A DNA stretch of 64,000 bases from Streptomyces hoynatensis (GTDB taxonomy: Bacteria; Actinomycetota; Actinomycetes; Streptomycetales; Streptomycetaceae), in NCBI RefSeq assembly GCF_003626535.1, contig NZ_RBAL01000004.1, positions 434,001 to 498,000 on the forward strand, given 5' to 3'. Below the pieces are notes generated by a model, which saw nothing but the letters and a program-made list of their open reading frames with translations, had not been told where the DNA came from and made no database searches. Below, piece by piece: positions 24,805-34,275 of the stretch; position 1 is the stretch's first letter; the number at the start of each line of letters is the position of its first letter. The position numbers and the translations under genes are program-made.

Positions 24805-25641
24805 CTACCCGCGCCCGGGCCGGCCCCAGGCGCGGTCGTCGACCGCGAGGAACGGCTCGTCGACGACGGTCACGGGGGTCAGCCCCGTGAAGGCCGCGAC
24901 CTCCCGGTGCAGGTGTGACTGGTCCGCGTAGCCGCCGTCCGCGGCGACGCCCGCCGCGTCCTGCCCGGCGACCAGGCGGTGGACGGCGTGGTCGAAGCGC
25001 ACCAGCCGCGCGGCGTGCTTGGGCGACAGGCCGACCTGCGCCCGGAACCGGGACCACAACTGCTTGCGGCTCCACCCGAGTTCGGCCGCGAGGCGCTCGA
25101 TCCGAATCACGCCCCGGTCGGCCGCGATCCGGCGCCAGGCCCAGGCCACCTCGGGGTCCACTCCGGGCGCCGCCGCGCACCGCCGGGCGAGCCAGGCGTC
25201 CATCCACGCGAAGCGGGCCGCCCAGGAGGGCAACTCGCCCAGCCGCCCGGCCAGCCGCGCCGCATCCCGCCCCCACAGCTCGTCCAGGGACAGCGCCGCA
25301 CGGCCGAGGTCGGCCACGGCACCGCCGAGAACGGCGCGTGCCACGACCGGCGACAGCCGCACCTGGAGGCACGCGAAGGCGTCGGCCCGCAGCGCGGAGA
25401 GGCGTTCGCCGTACCCGAGCCCGGTGACGAAGCTGCCGTGCTGCCGCCGCCCGGTGGCGTCCTCCACGGCGATGGTGCCGCCGAACACCAGCACCAGGGC
25501 CACGGCCGGATGCGGGACGAGCCGCAGACCTGGCGGGGTGATGCCGCGATCGCGGAACCCGGCCATGGCGACCCCGGGCACGCGCAGGGGACGCGCGGGA
25601 GAGGCGACGTCCCACAGCAGGCCGTCCGCTTCGCGGTCCAT
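24805..25641 (-). CDS. AraC-family transcriptional regulator
   Basis: The protein has 278 residues, with an N-terminal effector domain and a C-terminal double helix-turn-helix. The latter includes I-E-R-L-A-A-E-L-G-W-S-R-K-Q-L-W-S-R-F and G-Y-A-D-Q-S-H-L-H-R-E-V-A-A-F-T-G-L-T-P, the AraC signature. The ATG is preceded by TAGGAT ending six bases upstream, suggesting a leaderless transcript. It is divergent from the alpha/beta hydrolase gene over a 77-bp gap and probably controls it. It converges with the GntR gene at only 16 bp. Confidence 0.92.
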   Translation of the reverse strand: MDREADGLLWDVASPARPLRVPGVAMAGFRDRGITPPGLRLVPHPAVALVLVFGGTIAVEDATGRRQHGSFVTGLGYGERLSALRADAFACLQVRLSPVVARAVLGGAVADLGRAALSLDELWGRDAARLAGRLGELPSWAARFAWMDAWLARRCAAAPGVDPEVAWAWRRIAADRGVIRIERLAAELGWSRKQLWSRFRAQVGLSPKHAARLVRFDHAVHRLVAGQDAAGVAADGGYADQSHLHREVAAFTGLTPVTVVDEPFLAVDDRAWGRPGRG

Positions 25642-25718
25642 CTCCCCATCCTAGGCGCGCCGTACCGGCGGAACATTCGTCCAAGCCGCCCGCCCGCGCC
25701 GGCGGCCACAGTGCCCTC

Positions 25719-26576
25719 ATGACCACTTCGGACCACACCTCCATCCCTCCCGGGACCTCCCCGGACGCACCGTCCCCCGCCACCGTCGAGACGACCCTGT
25801 CCCTGGCCGACGGCGAGATCCACGTCTGCCTGGACGGCCCGCGCGAGGCGCCCGCGCTCCTCCTCATCCACGGGACCGCCGCCTCGGCCCGCTCGTGGGA
25901 GCCGTTGCTTCCGCTGCTCTCCGGCTCCCGCCGGGTCGTCCGGATCGACCTGCTCGGGTGCGGCCGGTCGGGCAGGCCCGACGGCGCGAGCTACGCGGTC
26001 GAGGACCAGGCCCGCCGGGTCGGCGAGGCGCTCGACCGGCTCGGCGTCGGGCCCGCCGGCGTCGTCGGCCACTCCAGCGGCGGCGTGTTCGCCACCGCGC
26101 TCGCCGCGCAGCGGCCCGACCTCGTGACGTCGCTCGTGCTCATCAACACCGGCCCCCACATGGCCGCCTACATCGCGAAGGAGGTCCCGCTCCGCGCGGC
26201 CTCCTGGGCGGACCTGACGGACGACCAGGTGCGCCTGGCCATCCGCGACGGGTTCCACGAGGGCTTCGAGATCCCCCAGGACTACGTGGACCAGTTCCGG
26301 GACATCGACTTCGAGGCGTTCGGCGCGACGAGCCAGGCGATCCGCGCCTACCTCCACGAGCGGCCGCTCCCGGAACGGCTGGTGCCGCTGGGCAAGCCGC
26401 TGCTCGTGCTCTTCGGCGAGGAGGACCGCAGGTGGCGCCCCGCGTCCGCGGCCGACTACCGCGCCGTCCCGGGCGCCACGGTCACCATGCTCCCCGGCCT
26501 GGGCCACTCGCCCAACCTCGAAGACCCGGCGCGGACCGCCGCCCCCCTGCTGGCCTTCACCGAGGCCCCACGCTAG
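25719..26576 (+). CDS. Alpha/beta hydrolase
   Basis: The protein has 285 residues. The oxyanion-hole segment L-L-L-I-H-G-T-A-A is near residues 46-54. The nucleophile elbow G-H-S-S-G-G follows, then an acid in L-F-G-E-E-D-R, and the catalytic His in G-L-G-H-S-P-N. D-L-L-G-C-G-R-S-G-R-P is the usual pre-lid segment. It is a serine hydrolase of the C-C hydrolase/haloperoxidase-like group. The substrate is unknown; it is divergently paired with the AraC gene. Confidence 0.92.
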   Translation: MTTSDHTSIPPGTSPDAPSPATVETTLSLADGEIHVCLDGPREAPALLLIHGTAASARSWEPLLPLLSGSRRVVRIDLLGCGRSGRPDGASYAVEDQARRVGEALDRLGVGPAGVVGHSSGGVFATALAAQRPDLVTSLVLINTGPHMAAYIAKEVPLRAASWADLTDDQVRLAIRDGFHEGFEIPQDYVDQFRDIDFEAFGATSQAIRAYLHERPLPERLVPLGKPLLVLFGEEDRRWRPASAADYRAVPGATVTMLPGLGHSPNLEDPARTAAPLLAFTEAPR

Positions 26577-26824
26577 GGGGCGGCCGTCGCCGGCCGCCAC
26601 CGCGCCTGCCGCCCACGTCACTTGCGCACGCCGGAACGAGGGGACCCGGGTCGCCGGCCTGCGCCGGGGCGTGCGCCGGGGGTGTGCGCCCGTGGGCCGG
26701 CCAGGCACCGCGGGGCGGGCCGCCGCCTCCCGCCCCGCCGCCCCACGGGCCGGCGCCCTGCGGGCCGGAACGGTGGCGGCGGGCAGGGGAAGGAGCCGCG
26801 GTTCCGTGCGCCGGGGGAGTGGGG

Positions 26825-26830
26825 CATAGT
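26825..26830 (+). promoter_or_regulatory. -10 element for a leaderless TPR-protein transcript
   Basis: CATAGT ends six bases before the ATG at 26837, the same spacing as at the IclR and AraC starts. The rest of the 260-bp gap before this gene shows no other recognisable feature. Confidence 0.4.
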
Positions 26831-26836
26831 GCGGGC

Positions 26837-27883
26837 ATGGCGGAACGTGCGGCGGGCGGGGCGGGCCGGGGCGCGGACCCGGGCGCGAGGGGGCCCGGGG
26901 CGCGCCACGGCGGCGAGGCGGGGCCGGGCGGGGCGTCCGCGCAGGCCGAGCGGATCGTCGCGCTCGACGTCGCGCTCGGCGCCCGGGGCGCGGCGCCGTT
27001 CGCCAGGCGCGTCCTCGCGGCGGCGCGATCCGCGCACGGGGCGCCGGGCGGCGGGACGCCGGAGCGCGGCGCGTGCGGTGAGCGCGGTGCGGCCGGTCAG
27101 GACGGGGCGGCCGGTCAGGAGGGCATAGCCGCGGCGGCCAGGCTGTACCAGGTGGCCGGCTGGACCCTGTTCGACGCCGGGGAGCACGCCGCCGCCCGCC
27201 TCCTGTACCGGCGTGCGCTGGCGCTGTGCCGCGGCCTGGACGCCGCCGGAGCCTCGCCGGAACTCCTCGTGCGCTCGCTCATGAGCATGCAGGAGGAGCA
27301 GCTGGGGCGGCCGGAACGGGCCCTGCGCCTCGCCTCCTCCGCCCTCGCGCGCGAGGACCTGCCGCCGCGGGTGGCGGCGATGTTCCACCTGCGACGGGCC
27401 CCGGCCTACGCCCGGCTCCGGCGGCGCGACGACGCCCTGCGGTCACTTCGCACGGCGCGGGAGCTGCTCGCCGAGGGGCCGCGCGCGGACGACCCGCCCT
27501 GGGCCTGGTGGCTGGACCAGGGGGAACTGCTCGGCCACCACGGGCTGGTCCACGCCGCCCTGGGGGACCCCGAGGCCGCGGCCCCCTTCCTCCACGAGGC
27601 GGCGGCGCCCGGCGGCGGCCCGGCCTACCGCGCGGTGTTCGCCACCGGGCTCGCCCACCTCCTGGCCGGGCTCGGCGCCTGGCGCGACACCGCCTCCTGC
27701 CTCTCCGCGCTCGCCGAGTCCTCCCGTCCCCTCGGCTCGGCGCGGGCCCTCGCCTCGCTGGCGGGCGCCCTCGCCCTGGTGGAGTCGGGCCGCGGCGTCC
27801 CGCGCGGGCTGCGCGACACGGCGCACCACCTGGCCGCGTGCCACGCGCCGGCGTGGCGAGCGCTGCCCGCGCCGGCCGGCTGA
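26837..27883 (+). CDS. TPR-like protein of unknown function
   Basis: The protein has 348 residues. The first 35 are Gly/Ala/Arg-rich and likely disordered. The rest is helical with TPR-like pairs such as L-Y-Q-V-A-G-W-T-L-F-D-A-G-E-H and A-A-R-L-L-Y-R-R-A-L-A-L-C-R-G-L. It resembles the C-terminal TPR halves of Streptomyces regulators but lacks a helix-turn-helix. No enzymatic motif is seen. It could be a protein-interaction partner of a regulator encoded elsewhere. Confidence 0.7.
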   Translation: MAERAAGGAGRGADPGARGPGARHGGEAGPGGASAQAERIVALDVALGARGAAPFARRVLAAARSAHGAPGGGTPERGACGERGAAGQDGAAGQEGIAAAARLYQVAGWTLFDAGEHAAARLLYRRALALCRGLDAAGASPELLVRSLMSMQEEQLGRPERALRLASSALAREDLPPRVAAMFHLRRAPAYARLRRRDDALRSLRTARELLAEGPRADDPPWAWWLDQGELLGHHGLVHAALGDPEAAAPFLHEAAAPGGGPAYRAVFATGLAHLLAGLGAWRDTASCLSALAESSRPLGSARALASLAGALALVESGRGVPRGLRDTAHHLAACHAPAWRALPAPAG

Positions 27884-28088
27884 GCCCTCCGCGCACCGCC
27901 CGAGGGGACGCCCCGGGCGCGGGCGGCAGGGGAGTCGCCCACCCGCCGCGGCGGACCAGACCTCAGCGCCCCGCGGCGCGACGGTCCAGGCACGGGCGGC
28001 TTCGCCCTCGCCCCGGCCGCCCCCGGCACGGCCGCCCTCGCCCTGGCCGCCCTCGCCCCGGGCGGCCCCGGCCCGGGCGGCCCGGCCC

Positions 28089-28676
28089 TCACCCCGGGCC
28101 GTCTCCCAGGGGGAACCGCTCGCGGAGGAAGCGCCCCAGGTCGGCCCGTACCCGATCGAGGGCGCGCAGGGTCCCGGCCGCCTCCTCGGCCAGCCGGTCC
28201 AGCTCGCTCCCGGCCGCGCCCCCGGCGACCAGCCGCCGCAGCCGCGCCCGGTGCGCGGCCATCCACTCGGCCCGCGCCTGCGTCGCCTGCTCGAAGTCCT
28301 GCAGCAACTCGGGGCAGTAGACGTGCATCATGCTGCGCAGCGTGCGCCGCGCGGCCTGCCGCCTCCTGGATCGGCTCCACCGCTGCGCCACGGGCGGTGC
28401 GGGCGAAAGCAGCCCCTCGATGTCGCTCATGGGCAGGGGCACGTAGCGCCCGTCCGTCTGTGACGGCGCCCCCTCCGGGCAACCCCCGGCACGGACCGCC
28501 TCCACCGCCTCCCAGGTCTGCCGCGCCGCCACACACCACTCGCGCAGGATCTCGTGCAGTTCCAGCAGCGCCTCGTGCATATGCGGCCAGGCGGGCCTGC
28601 CCGCGGCGCCGCGCGCCACCCCGGCCAGCACGCTGCTCCCCGCCCGGGCCACCGCGCCGGCCTCAGGACCCGTCAC
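28089..28676 (-). CDS. Hypothetical helical protein
   Basis: I chose a GTG at 28676 with a GGGGAGCGGGG-rich upstream stretch; a GTG one codon earlier is equally possible. The product has 195 residues. It has helical segments (H-E-A-L-L-E-L-H-E-I-L-R-E-W and L-L-Q-D-F-E-Q-A-T-Q-A-R-A-E-W) and a very basic middle (R-W-S-R-S-R-R-R-Q-A-A-R-R). No family is recognised. The gap between it and the TPR gene (27884-28088) contains GC-rich repeats of a CGAGGGCGGCC-like unit and nothing else I can name. Confidence 0.5.
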   Translation of the reverse strand: MTGPEAGAVARAGSSVLAGVARGAAGRPAWPHMHEALLELHEILREWCVAARQTWEAVEAVRAGGCPEGAPSQTDGRYVPLPMSDIEGLLSPAPPVAQRWSRSRRRQAARRTLRSMMHVYCPELLQDFEQATQARAEWMAAHRARLRRLVAGGAAGSELDRLAEEAAGTLRALDRVRADLGRFLRERFPLGDGPG

Positions 28677-28888
28677 CACGCCCCGCTCCCCCCGTCCAGG
28701 TACCCGCTCCCCTACCCGCACCCCGCCGGGAACAACCTGGCCTCGACACCGCAGCCTGCAACGGCGCGGCAGGCGGGAAACGCCCTCCTCCAGGGCGGCG
28801 AGGATGTCAAGACTCCTTCGTTCCGAGGTTCACCGCCGAGAGCAACACCCCACGCCAGAACCGACCTCGTCGAGCGGGTAAATGCCCG

Positions 28889-29530
28889 CTACGCGTTCCG
28901 CGCCGCCCGCAGGGCCGTCAGGCGCCGGGTGCCCACCTCGCGGGCCCGGTCGCGCAGGCCGGCGAGGGCGGCGGGGCCGGCCGTGAGGTCCGAGAGGGCC
29001 CGCAGGTCGCGCAGTTGCTCCTCCTGCTCGCCGGTGTAGTGGGGGCCGGTGGGCTCCTTCGGGCCGGCGAAGAGCGCGTCCAGGTCGAAGCCCGCGAATT
29101 CCGCGGGTCCTGCGGGATTCTCCTCGCCGTCCAGGATCTCGCCGAGGTGCAGCAGGCCGTCCGACAGGTGGGCGAGGGTGTCGGTGGCGTCCGCGACGAA
29201 GAGGGCGCGGCAGGCGGTGTGCAGGGCAAGCACGCCGTGGAAGGCGTACTTCGCCACGCCCTGCGGCGTGTCGGGACCGGCGAACTCGGGCAGCGCCTCG
29301 GCCCAGGCCAGCACCTGCCCGGCGTAGTCCGCGGGCGGCGCCTGCGGAGCCCACAGCGTCTCCAGCCGGGACAGGAAGAAGCGGGCGTCCGCCCCGCGGG
29401 CCTCCTGCTCCTCCCAGACCCAGCGGACGCAGGCCGCGGTGCGCTCGATGCCCGCCGCCGCGAAGAGCCGCCGGGCGTCCGGCGCGCCCGTGGCGGCGAA
29501 CGTGGAGAGTTCCGCGGAGAGATTCACCAT
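28889..29530 (-). CDS. Candidate immunity protein for the Rhs deaminase toxin
   Basis: The protein has 213 residues. Its ATG overlaps the last codons of the toxin gene (ATGGTGA), so it is translated right after the toxin, the standard position of an immunity gene. It is largely helical and acidic (E-F-A-G-F-D-L-D-A-L-F-A-G, G-E-E-N-P-A-G), suited to bind a basic toxin domain. I recognise no immunity family by motif. Function is inferred from position and composition. Confidence 0.65.
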   Translation of the reverse strand: MVNLSAELSTFAATGAPDARRLFAAAGIERTAACVRWVWEEQEARGADARFFLSRLETLWAPQAPPADYAGQVLAWAEALPEFAGPDTPQGVAKYAFHGVLALHTACRALFVADATDTLAHLSDGLLHLGEILDGEENPAGPAEFAGFDLDALFAGPKEPTGPHYTGEQEEQLRDLRALSDLTAGPAALAGLRDRAREVGTRRLTALRAARNA

Positions 29531-32500
29531 TCGAACGTCCTCGGCATCGTGTCCCCCTGTCCGATCAGGTCCCCCGTGACCCTGCCGCCCACGGCGCGGA
29601 TGGCCGGCGCGCAGAATTCGGTGCACACCTGCCGCGAGGCCCCGCCCGCCATCAGCTCGAATCCGTTGACGTGTGCGAAGAGCACGGCGTTCTGCTCGGC
29701 GTGCATGCCGGGGATGTTCGGCACCGCGAACTCCGGGGGCACCCGGTTGGGGTCGAGCATAGCGCGCTGTGCCGGGAGCAGCCCGTCGCCGCTGGCGGCC
29801 ACCAGGTCCACCTCGCCCCTCGGGGTGCGGACCCGGACGACGGCCACTGTCTGGAACCTCTCCCGCACGATCTGCGGCGCCTGGTCGGCGAAGTCGTCGG
29901 CCCGCACGCGGAGTTGCTCGGCCAGGCAGGGCGCAAGGCCCAGCGGGTCGCCGAGGGCGAACGGATCGTCGACATAGCGATACGGGTGGGGGGAGCCGTG
30001 GAGCCCCAGGGGATCGGGGCTCAGGTACCACCCGACGGCCGGGTCGTAGGAGCGGAAGAGGCTGTGGTGCAGGCCGGTTTCCGCGTCGTGGTACTGGCCG
30101 GGGAAGCGCCACGGGCACGCCACGGCGCCTTCCGCCGGGTCCGCCGGGTCCGCCGGGGCCCCCGAGGCCCCGGGGGTCTCAGGGGTTTCGGGGGTTTCGG
30201 GCGCCTGCCCGGTGAGGCCGGTCCCGGCCTGCCAGGCGATCTCGCCGTCCTCGCCGATCAGTTCGGTCGCGGTGCCCACCAGGTCGGTGACCAGGGCGTA
30301 GAACCGCTCGTCGACCTCCTCCTGCGGCAGGTCCCGCGGGCCGCGGCGCTCGATCTGGGTGAGGGGCCGGTGGGAGTGCGGCTCCCAGTCCCAGGTGGTG
30401 GTGGCCACCTCGGGGCGGTCGGCCCGCCAGTGCCGTTGCTCGGCGATCCGCGTGGCGTCCCAGACGAACCGGAACTCCTCCAGCACGCCGCCGTCCCCGC
30501 CCAGCCGCTGCTTGGCGATGCGCCGGCCCAGCGGGTCGTACCGGTAGCGCCAGTGGCTGCCGTCGGGGGTGATCACGTCGGTGAGCCGGTCGGCGGCGTC
30601 CCAGGCGTAGCGCCACTCCCGCACCCCGCCGGAGAGCAGCCGCCGCCGCGCCAGGACCACGCGGCCCTGCCCGTCGTACGCGTAGGAGACCCGTCCGGCC
30701 CGGCGCAGCCTGACCCCGTCGGTCTCGTACGGGACGTGGCCCTCTCCCTCCGCCTCGCCGCCCAGGCGGGCGCCTGAGATGTTGCCTGCCGCGTCGTACG
30801 CGTAGGACTCCCCGGGGCGCCCGCCGCCGCGCACCGCGGTCACCCGCAGGTCGGCGTCCCGCTCGATGCGGCGCGGCTCCGCCTTCTCCAGCCCGGCCGC
30901 CCGGCCCGTCGACTCCGCCAGGGACCGCAGCCGCCCCCCGGGCCCGTAGCCGAACGCCCGCCGGCGAACCCGACCTTCCCCCGCGGGCAGCCGCTGTTCC
31001 GTGAGGCGGCCCAGGGCGTCCCAGCTCTGGTCGATCCGGCCGCCCCCGGGCAGCAGGCGGTGGGCCTCGCGGGGCCGGGAGGGGGTTGCCGTGTAGCCGA
31101 AGGCGAGGGTGCGGCCTGCGATGTGCAGGGCGGCCGGCAGGTCCGCCTCCGTCCACTCCCAGCGCGACTCCACCCCGGCCGGGGTGCGCCGGTAGACGGC
31201 GCGTCCGGCCGCGTCGTAGCGGAAGGCGATGGCCTGGCCGTTGCAGCGTTCCTCCACCACGCGCCCGGCCGCGTCGCGGAGGAAGTCCAGTTCGGCGTCG
31301 GCGTTGACCGCCCGCACCAGCAGCCCGCCCGGGGTGTAGGTGAACGCGGTGGTGTGCTCGCCGTCCGTCTCCGCGACGATGTCGCCGCGCGCGTCGTACG
31401 TCCGGCGCAGCGTCTGCCCCGCGCCGTTGGTCTGCGCCACGCGCTGCCCCGCGGCGTCGTAGGCGTACTCGACCCGGCGCCCGGAGAAGTCGGTCTCCGC
31501 CACCAGGCGCCCGGCCGCGTCGTAGGCGTAGGACCAGGTCAGGCCGAGCGGGTTGACGACGGCGGTGAGGCGCAGCTCGCTGTCGTGGTGGTGCTCCCAG
31601 CGCGCGCCCCCGGCCGTCTCCATGGCCACCGTCCGGTCGAAGGCGCCGATGGTGAACCGGGTGCGGCGCCCGGCCGGGTCGACGTGCTCGATCTGATTGC
31701 CCTCGGCGTCGTAGCGCCACCGCTCGGTGACGCCGTCGGCCGTGGTGCGCGAGAGGAGAGCCCCCTCGACGCTCCAGGACATCCTGGTGACCGGCACGTC
31801 CTGGCCCGCGGCGACAACGGCGACCACGCGGCCGAAGGCGTCGCGCCGGTGGTGGAGGTCCAGGCCCTCCGGCCCGCGGACGCGGCAGTGCAGCCCCGCG
31901 ATGTCGTTCTCGAACGCGAAGGCGCGGCCCGCCGCGTCGACATGCCGGGTGACGGCCCCCCGCGCGTCGTACTCCCAGCGCTCCACGGCGCCCGCCGGGT
32001 CCACCCTGGCGAGGAGGTTGCCGCGCTCGTCGTACTCCCTGGTCCAGGTGGCGCCGTCCGCGTCGGTGACCCCGGTCGTCAGCCCCAGTGCGCCGACCCG
32101 GAACTCGGTCCTGCCGCCGTCGGGCGCCAGGACGGCGACGCGGTGGCCCCGCTCGTCGTACTCGTACCTCGTGGTCCGGCCGAGGGGATCCGTCAGCGAC
32201 AGGAGGCGGTCGTAGCGGTCCCACGCGCGGTGGGTGTGGTGGCCCAGCGGGTCGGTCTCGGTCCGCAGCCGGTAGCAGTCGTCGAACTCGTAGACGGTGC
32301 TGTGCCCGAGGGAGTCGGTGAAGACCGTGCGGCCGGTCCCGGCGTCGTAGGCGACCTGCCCGGCCAGTGCCCCGTCCGTGCCCGTCGTGGCCACGCAACG
32401 GCCCTGCTCGTCGTACCGGTAGGCGTAGCGGAAGCCGTTGCGGTCCACCCAGCCGGTGATCCGGTGCCGGTCGTCGTAGTGCAGCCGCAGGGGCCTGCCC

Positions 32501-34161
32501 GAGGAGTTGTACACCTCGGACAGGTCGCCGCGCCGGTCGTACCCGTAGCGCAGCAGGACGGGTTCGCCCGGGGCGTCGAGGAGCCGGATCTCCCTGATCC
32601 GGCCGCCGGTCACGGTCAGGCCGAGCCGGTACCCGCCGTCGTGCCGCAGCTCGCCGGGCGCGCCCGTCTCGTCGTGGACGACGGTGATCTCGTTGCCGTT
32701 GCGATCCGTCAGCGCCACCAGGGGCAACTCGGCGCCAGGGCGCCCGGCCACCGGCGCGAAGCGCAGGGTCAGCCCGGCCTCGGGCAGGCGCACGCGCATC
32801 GGGGCGCCCGGCTCCCCGTTCCAGTCCAGCGCCCAGCGCGGCCCCTCCACCGGCAGGACCGGAACGCCCTCGGACGGCCGGGGGTAGTCCAGGACCATGC
32901 CGTCGTCGGTGACGAACCGCGCCCCCGCCTCGTCGAGCAGGAGGCGCTGGTCCAGCAGGGAGGTCCACGAGGGCCCGAACCACAGGCCCTCCCGCAGGCT
33001 GCTGCGGTGGTGCCGGCGCAGGACGAGCGGCAGCACCCCGGGCAGGTCCACGTCGATCGCGTCCATCACCACGTCCCCGGTGGCCATGTCGATCGGGTCG
33101 GTCCGGCAGAACAGGGCCCTGCCTTGCCGCCCGCTGCGCCGCAGCCCTTGGCCGAGTCCGCGGATGCCCTGCCGGAGCCCGCGCAGGCCGGTGCGGGCGG
33201 CGGACAGGCCGCCGCGCAGCCCGCGGGCCAGGCCGCCCAGCGTGGTGAGGCCCTTCATCCCGGGGATGCAGTCCAGGGCCGCAAAGGCGACGTCCCACAG
33301 GCTGGCTTGGCCATTGGCGTATTTGATCAATGTGTCGGCGAGGACGACGAGGGCGGCGGCGAGGACGACCCAGGCGAGGGGGCCGCCGATGATCATGACG
33401 ACGATGCCGAGGACGGCGACGATGGTCTTGCAGACGGCGACGATGGTGTCCCAGTTCTCCGTCACCCAGTGGACGGCGTCCTCCCACCAGTGCCGGTTGT
33501 GGATGCCGGCGTCGGAGGCCTCGTCGATGCCCTGGGCGCAGATCCGGGCCGCCTCCTCGCGCATCTCCAGGGCGTCCCGCGCCAGTTGACGGGCGGCGTC
33601 CAACTCGGCCTGGGCCGAGTCGAGGCGGGACTGCGCGGCCGAGGCGGCGCTCTCGGCGGCCTGCGCGTCCCGCGTCGCCGCCCGCACCTCCGCCTCGTCC
33701 GGCGGCGGAACGTCCTCCCGCCGCCCCTCCCGCTGCAGCCGGTCGGACTCCTCGCCCGCCCGCGCCACCCAGTCCTGCGCGTCGGCCAGCTGCCCCTGCG
33801 CCAAAGAGAGGTCGCCCTGGGCGGCGACGGCCCGGTCCAGGGCGCGGTCGGCCATGCCCTGCGCCGTCTGGAGCTTCGGCCAGTACGCCTGAAGCGCCTG
33901 GGCGCACAGGTCGTACGACGTCTGCAACTTGCCGAGGTTCCCGGGGACTTCGTCGAACTCCGAGCGGAACGCCTCGGCCGAGAGACCGGCCCAGTCCTGC
34001 ACGGCCCGGTCGGAGGCCATCCCGCGGATCTTCCCCAGGGCCTCGCCCACGTCGTCGGCGAAGGTCTGTAACTCGTCGGCCAGATCCCTGACGTCCTCCG
34101 GGGCGCCGGGGGTCGGGTCGGAGTCCATGCCCACCGGACTCCAGTCGGACGCACGCGCCAT
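29524..34161 (-). CDS. Rhs/YD-repeat polymorphic toxin with C-terminal cytidine-deaminase-like domain
   Basis: The protein has 1545 residues; the ATG has a GGGGGG ribosome site eight bases upstream. Residues 1-230 are coiled-coil rich, like WXG100/LXG-type secretion regions. Hydrophobic segments follow (about 235-285). A D-P-I-D-M-A-T-G-D-V-V motif starts the Rhs shell (DUF6531 type). Many YD repeats (Y-D-A-A-G-R-x-V) run to about residue 1330. The shell ends with Y-L-S-P-D-P-L-G-L and D-P-L-G-L-A-P. The last 135 residues are the toxin: H1487-A-E and C1513-T-E-F-C1517 form the zinc site of the deaminase superfamily, closest by motif to YwqJ/SCP1.201-like toxins. A Pro/Glu/Thr-rich insert (PETPETPETP) interrupts the shell end. 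The target (DNA, RNA or nucleotide) is unknown. Confidence 0.88.
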   Translation of the reverse strand: MARASDWSPVGMDSDPTPGAPEDVRDLADELQTFADDVGEALGKIRGMASDRAVQDWAGLSAEAFRSEFDEVPGNLGKLQTSYDLCAQALQAYWPKLQTAQGMADRALDRAVAAQGDLSLAQGQLADAQDWVARAGEESDRLQREGRREDVPPPDEAEVRAATRDAQAAESAASAAQSRLDSAQAELDAARQLARDALEMREEAARICAQGIDEASDAGIHNRHWWEDAVHWVTENWDTIVAVCKTIVAVLGIVVMIIGGPLAWVVLAAALVVLADTLIKYANGQASLWDVAFAALDCIPGMKGLTTLGGLARGLRGGLSAARTGLRGLRQGIRGLGQGLRRSGRQGRALFCRTDPIDMATGDVVMDAIDVDLPGVLPLVLRRHHRSSLREGLWFGPSWTSLLDQRLLLDEAGARFVTDDGMVLDYPRPSEGVPVLPVEGPRWALDWNGEPGAPMRVRLPEAGLTLRFAPVAGRPGAELPLVALTDRNGNEITVVHDETGAPGELRHDGGYRLGLTVTGGRIREIRLLDAPGEPVLLRYGYDRRGDLSEVYNSSGRPLRLHYDDRHRITGWVDRNGFRYAYRYDEQGRCVATTGTDGALAGQVAYDAGTGRTVFTDSLGHSTVYEFDDCYRLRTETDPLGHHTHRAWDRYDRLLSLTDPLGRTTRYEYDERGHRVAVLAPDGGRTEFRVGALGLTTGVTDADGATWTREYDERGNLLARVDPAGAVERWEYDARGAVTRHVDAAGRAFAFENDIAGLHCRVRGPEGLDLHHRRDAFGRVVAVVAAGQDVPVTRMSWSVEGALLSRTTADGVTERWRYDAEGNQIEHVDPAGRRTRFTIGAFDRTVAMETAGGARWEHHHDSELRLTAVVNPLGLTWSYAYDAAGRLVAETDFSGRRVEYAYDAAGQRVAQTNGAGQTLRRTYDARGDIVAETDGEHTTAFTYTPGGLLVRAVNADAELDFLRDAAGRVVEERCNGQAIAFRYDAAGRAVYRRTPAGVESRWEWTEADLPAALHIAGRTLAFGYTATPSRPREAHRLLPGGGRIDQSWDALGRLTEQRLPAGEGRVRRRAFGYGPGGRLRSLAESTGRAAGLEKAEPRRIERDADLRVTAVRGGGRPGESYAYDAAGNISGARLGGEAEGEGHVPYETDGVRLRRAGRVSYAYDGQGRVVLARRRLLSGGVREWRYAWDAADRLTDVITPDGSHWRYRYDPLGRRIAKQRLGGDGGVLEEFRFVWDATRIAEQRHWRADRPEVATTTWDWEPHSHRPLTQIERRGPRDLPQEEVDERFYALVTDLVGTATELIGEDGEIAWQAGTGLTGQAPETPETPETPGASGAPADPADPAEGAVACPWRFPGQYHDAETGLHHSLFRSYDPAVGWYLSPDPLGLHGSPHPYRYVDDPFALGDPLGLAPCLAEQLRVRADDFADQAPQIVRERFQTVAVVRVRTPRGEVDLVAASGDGLLPAQRAMLDPNRVPPEFAVPNIPGMHAEQNAVLFAHVNGFELMAGGASRQVCTEFCAPAIRAVGGRVTGDLIGQGDTMPRTFEW

Positions 34162-34275
34162 GGCCGGCACCCCCCAAATGTGCTCACTGGTCCCGTTTTT
34201 TCACGGTAGCGGTGGCCGAGGGGGCGTACAAGGGTGCGAACGTCCGGGCTTTGCACGGGAATTGTCCGCAACCGG

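Noticed and set aside
20018..24931. Long plus-strand frames in the second reading frame across the MFS, epimerase and TIM-barrel genes
   Set aside because: Arg/Pro-rich shadows of the real genes in the adjacent frame.
31060..34071. 1003-codon plus-strand frame opposite the Rhs gene
   Set aside because: Shadow of the YD repeats; no ribosome site and no domain.
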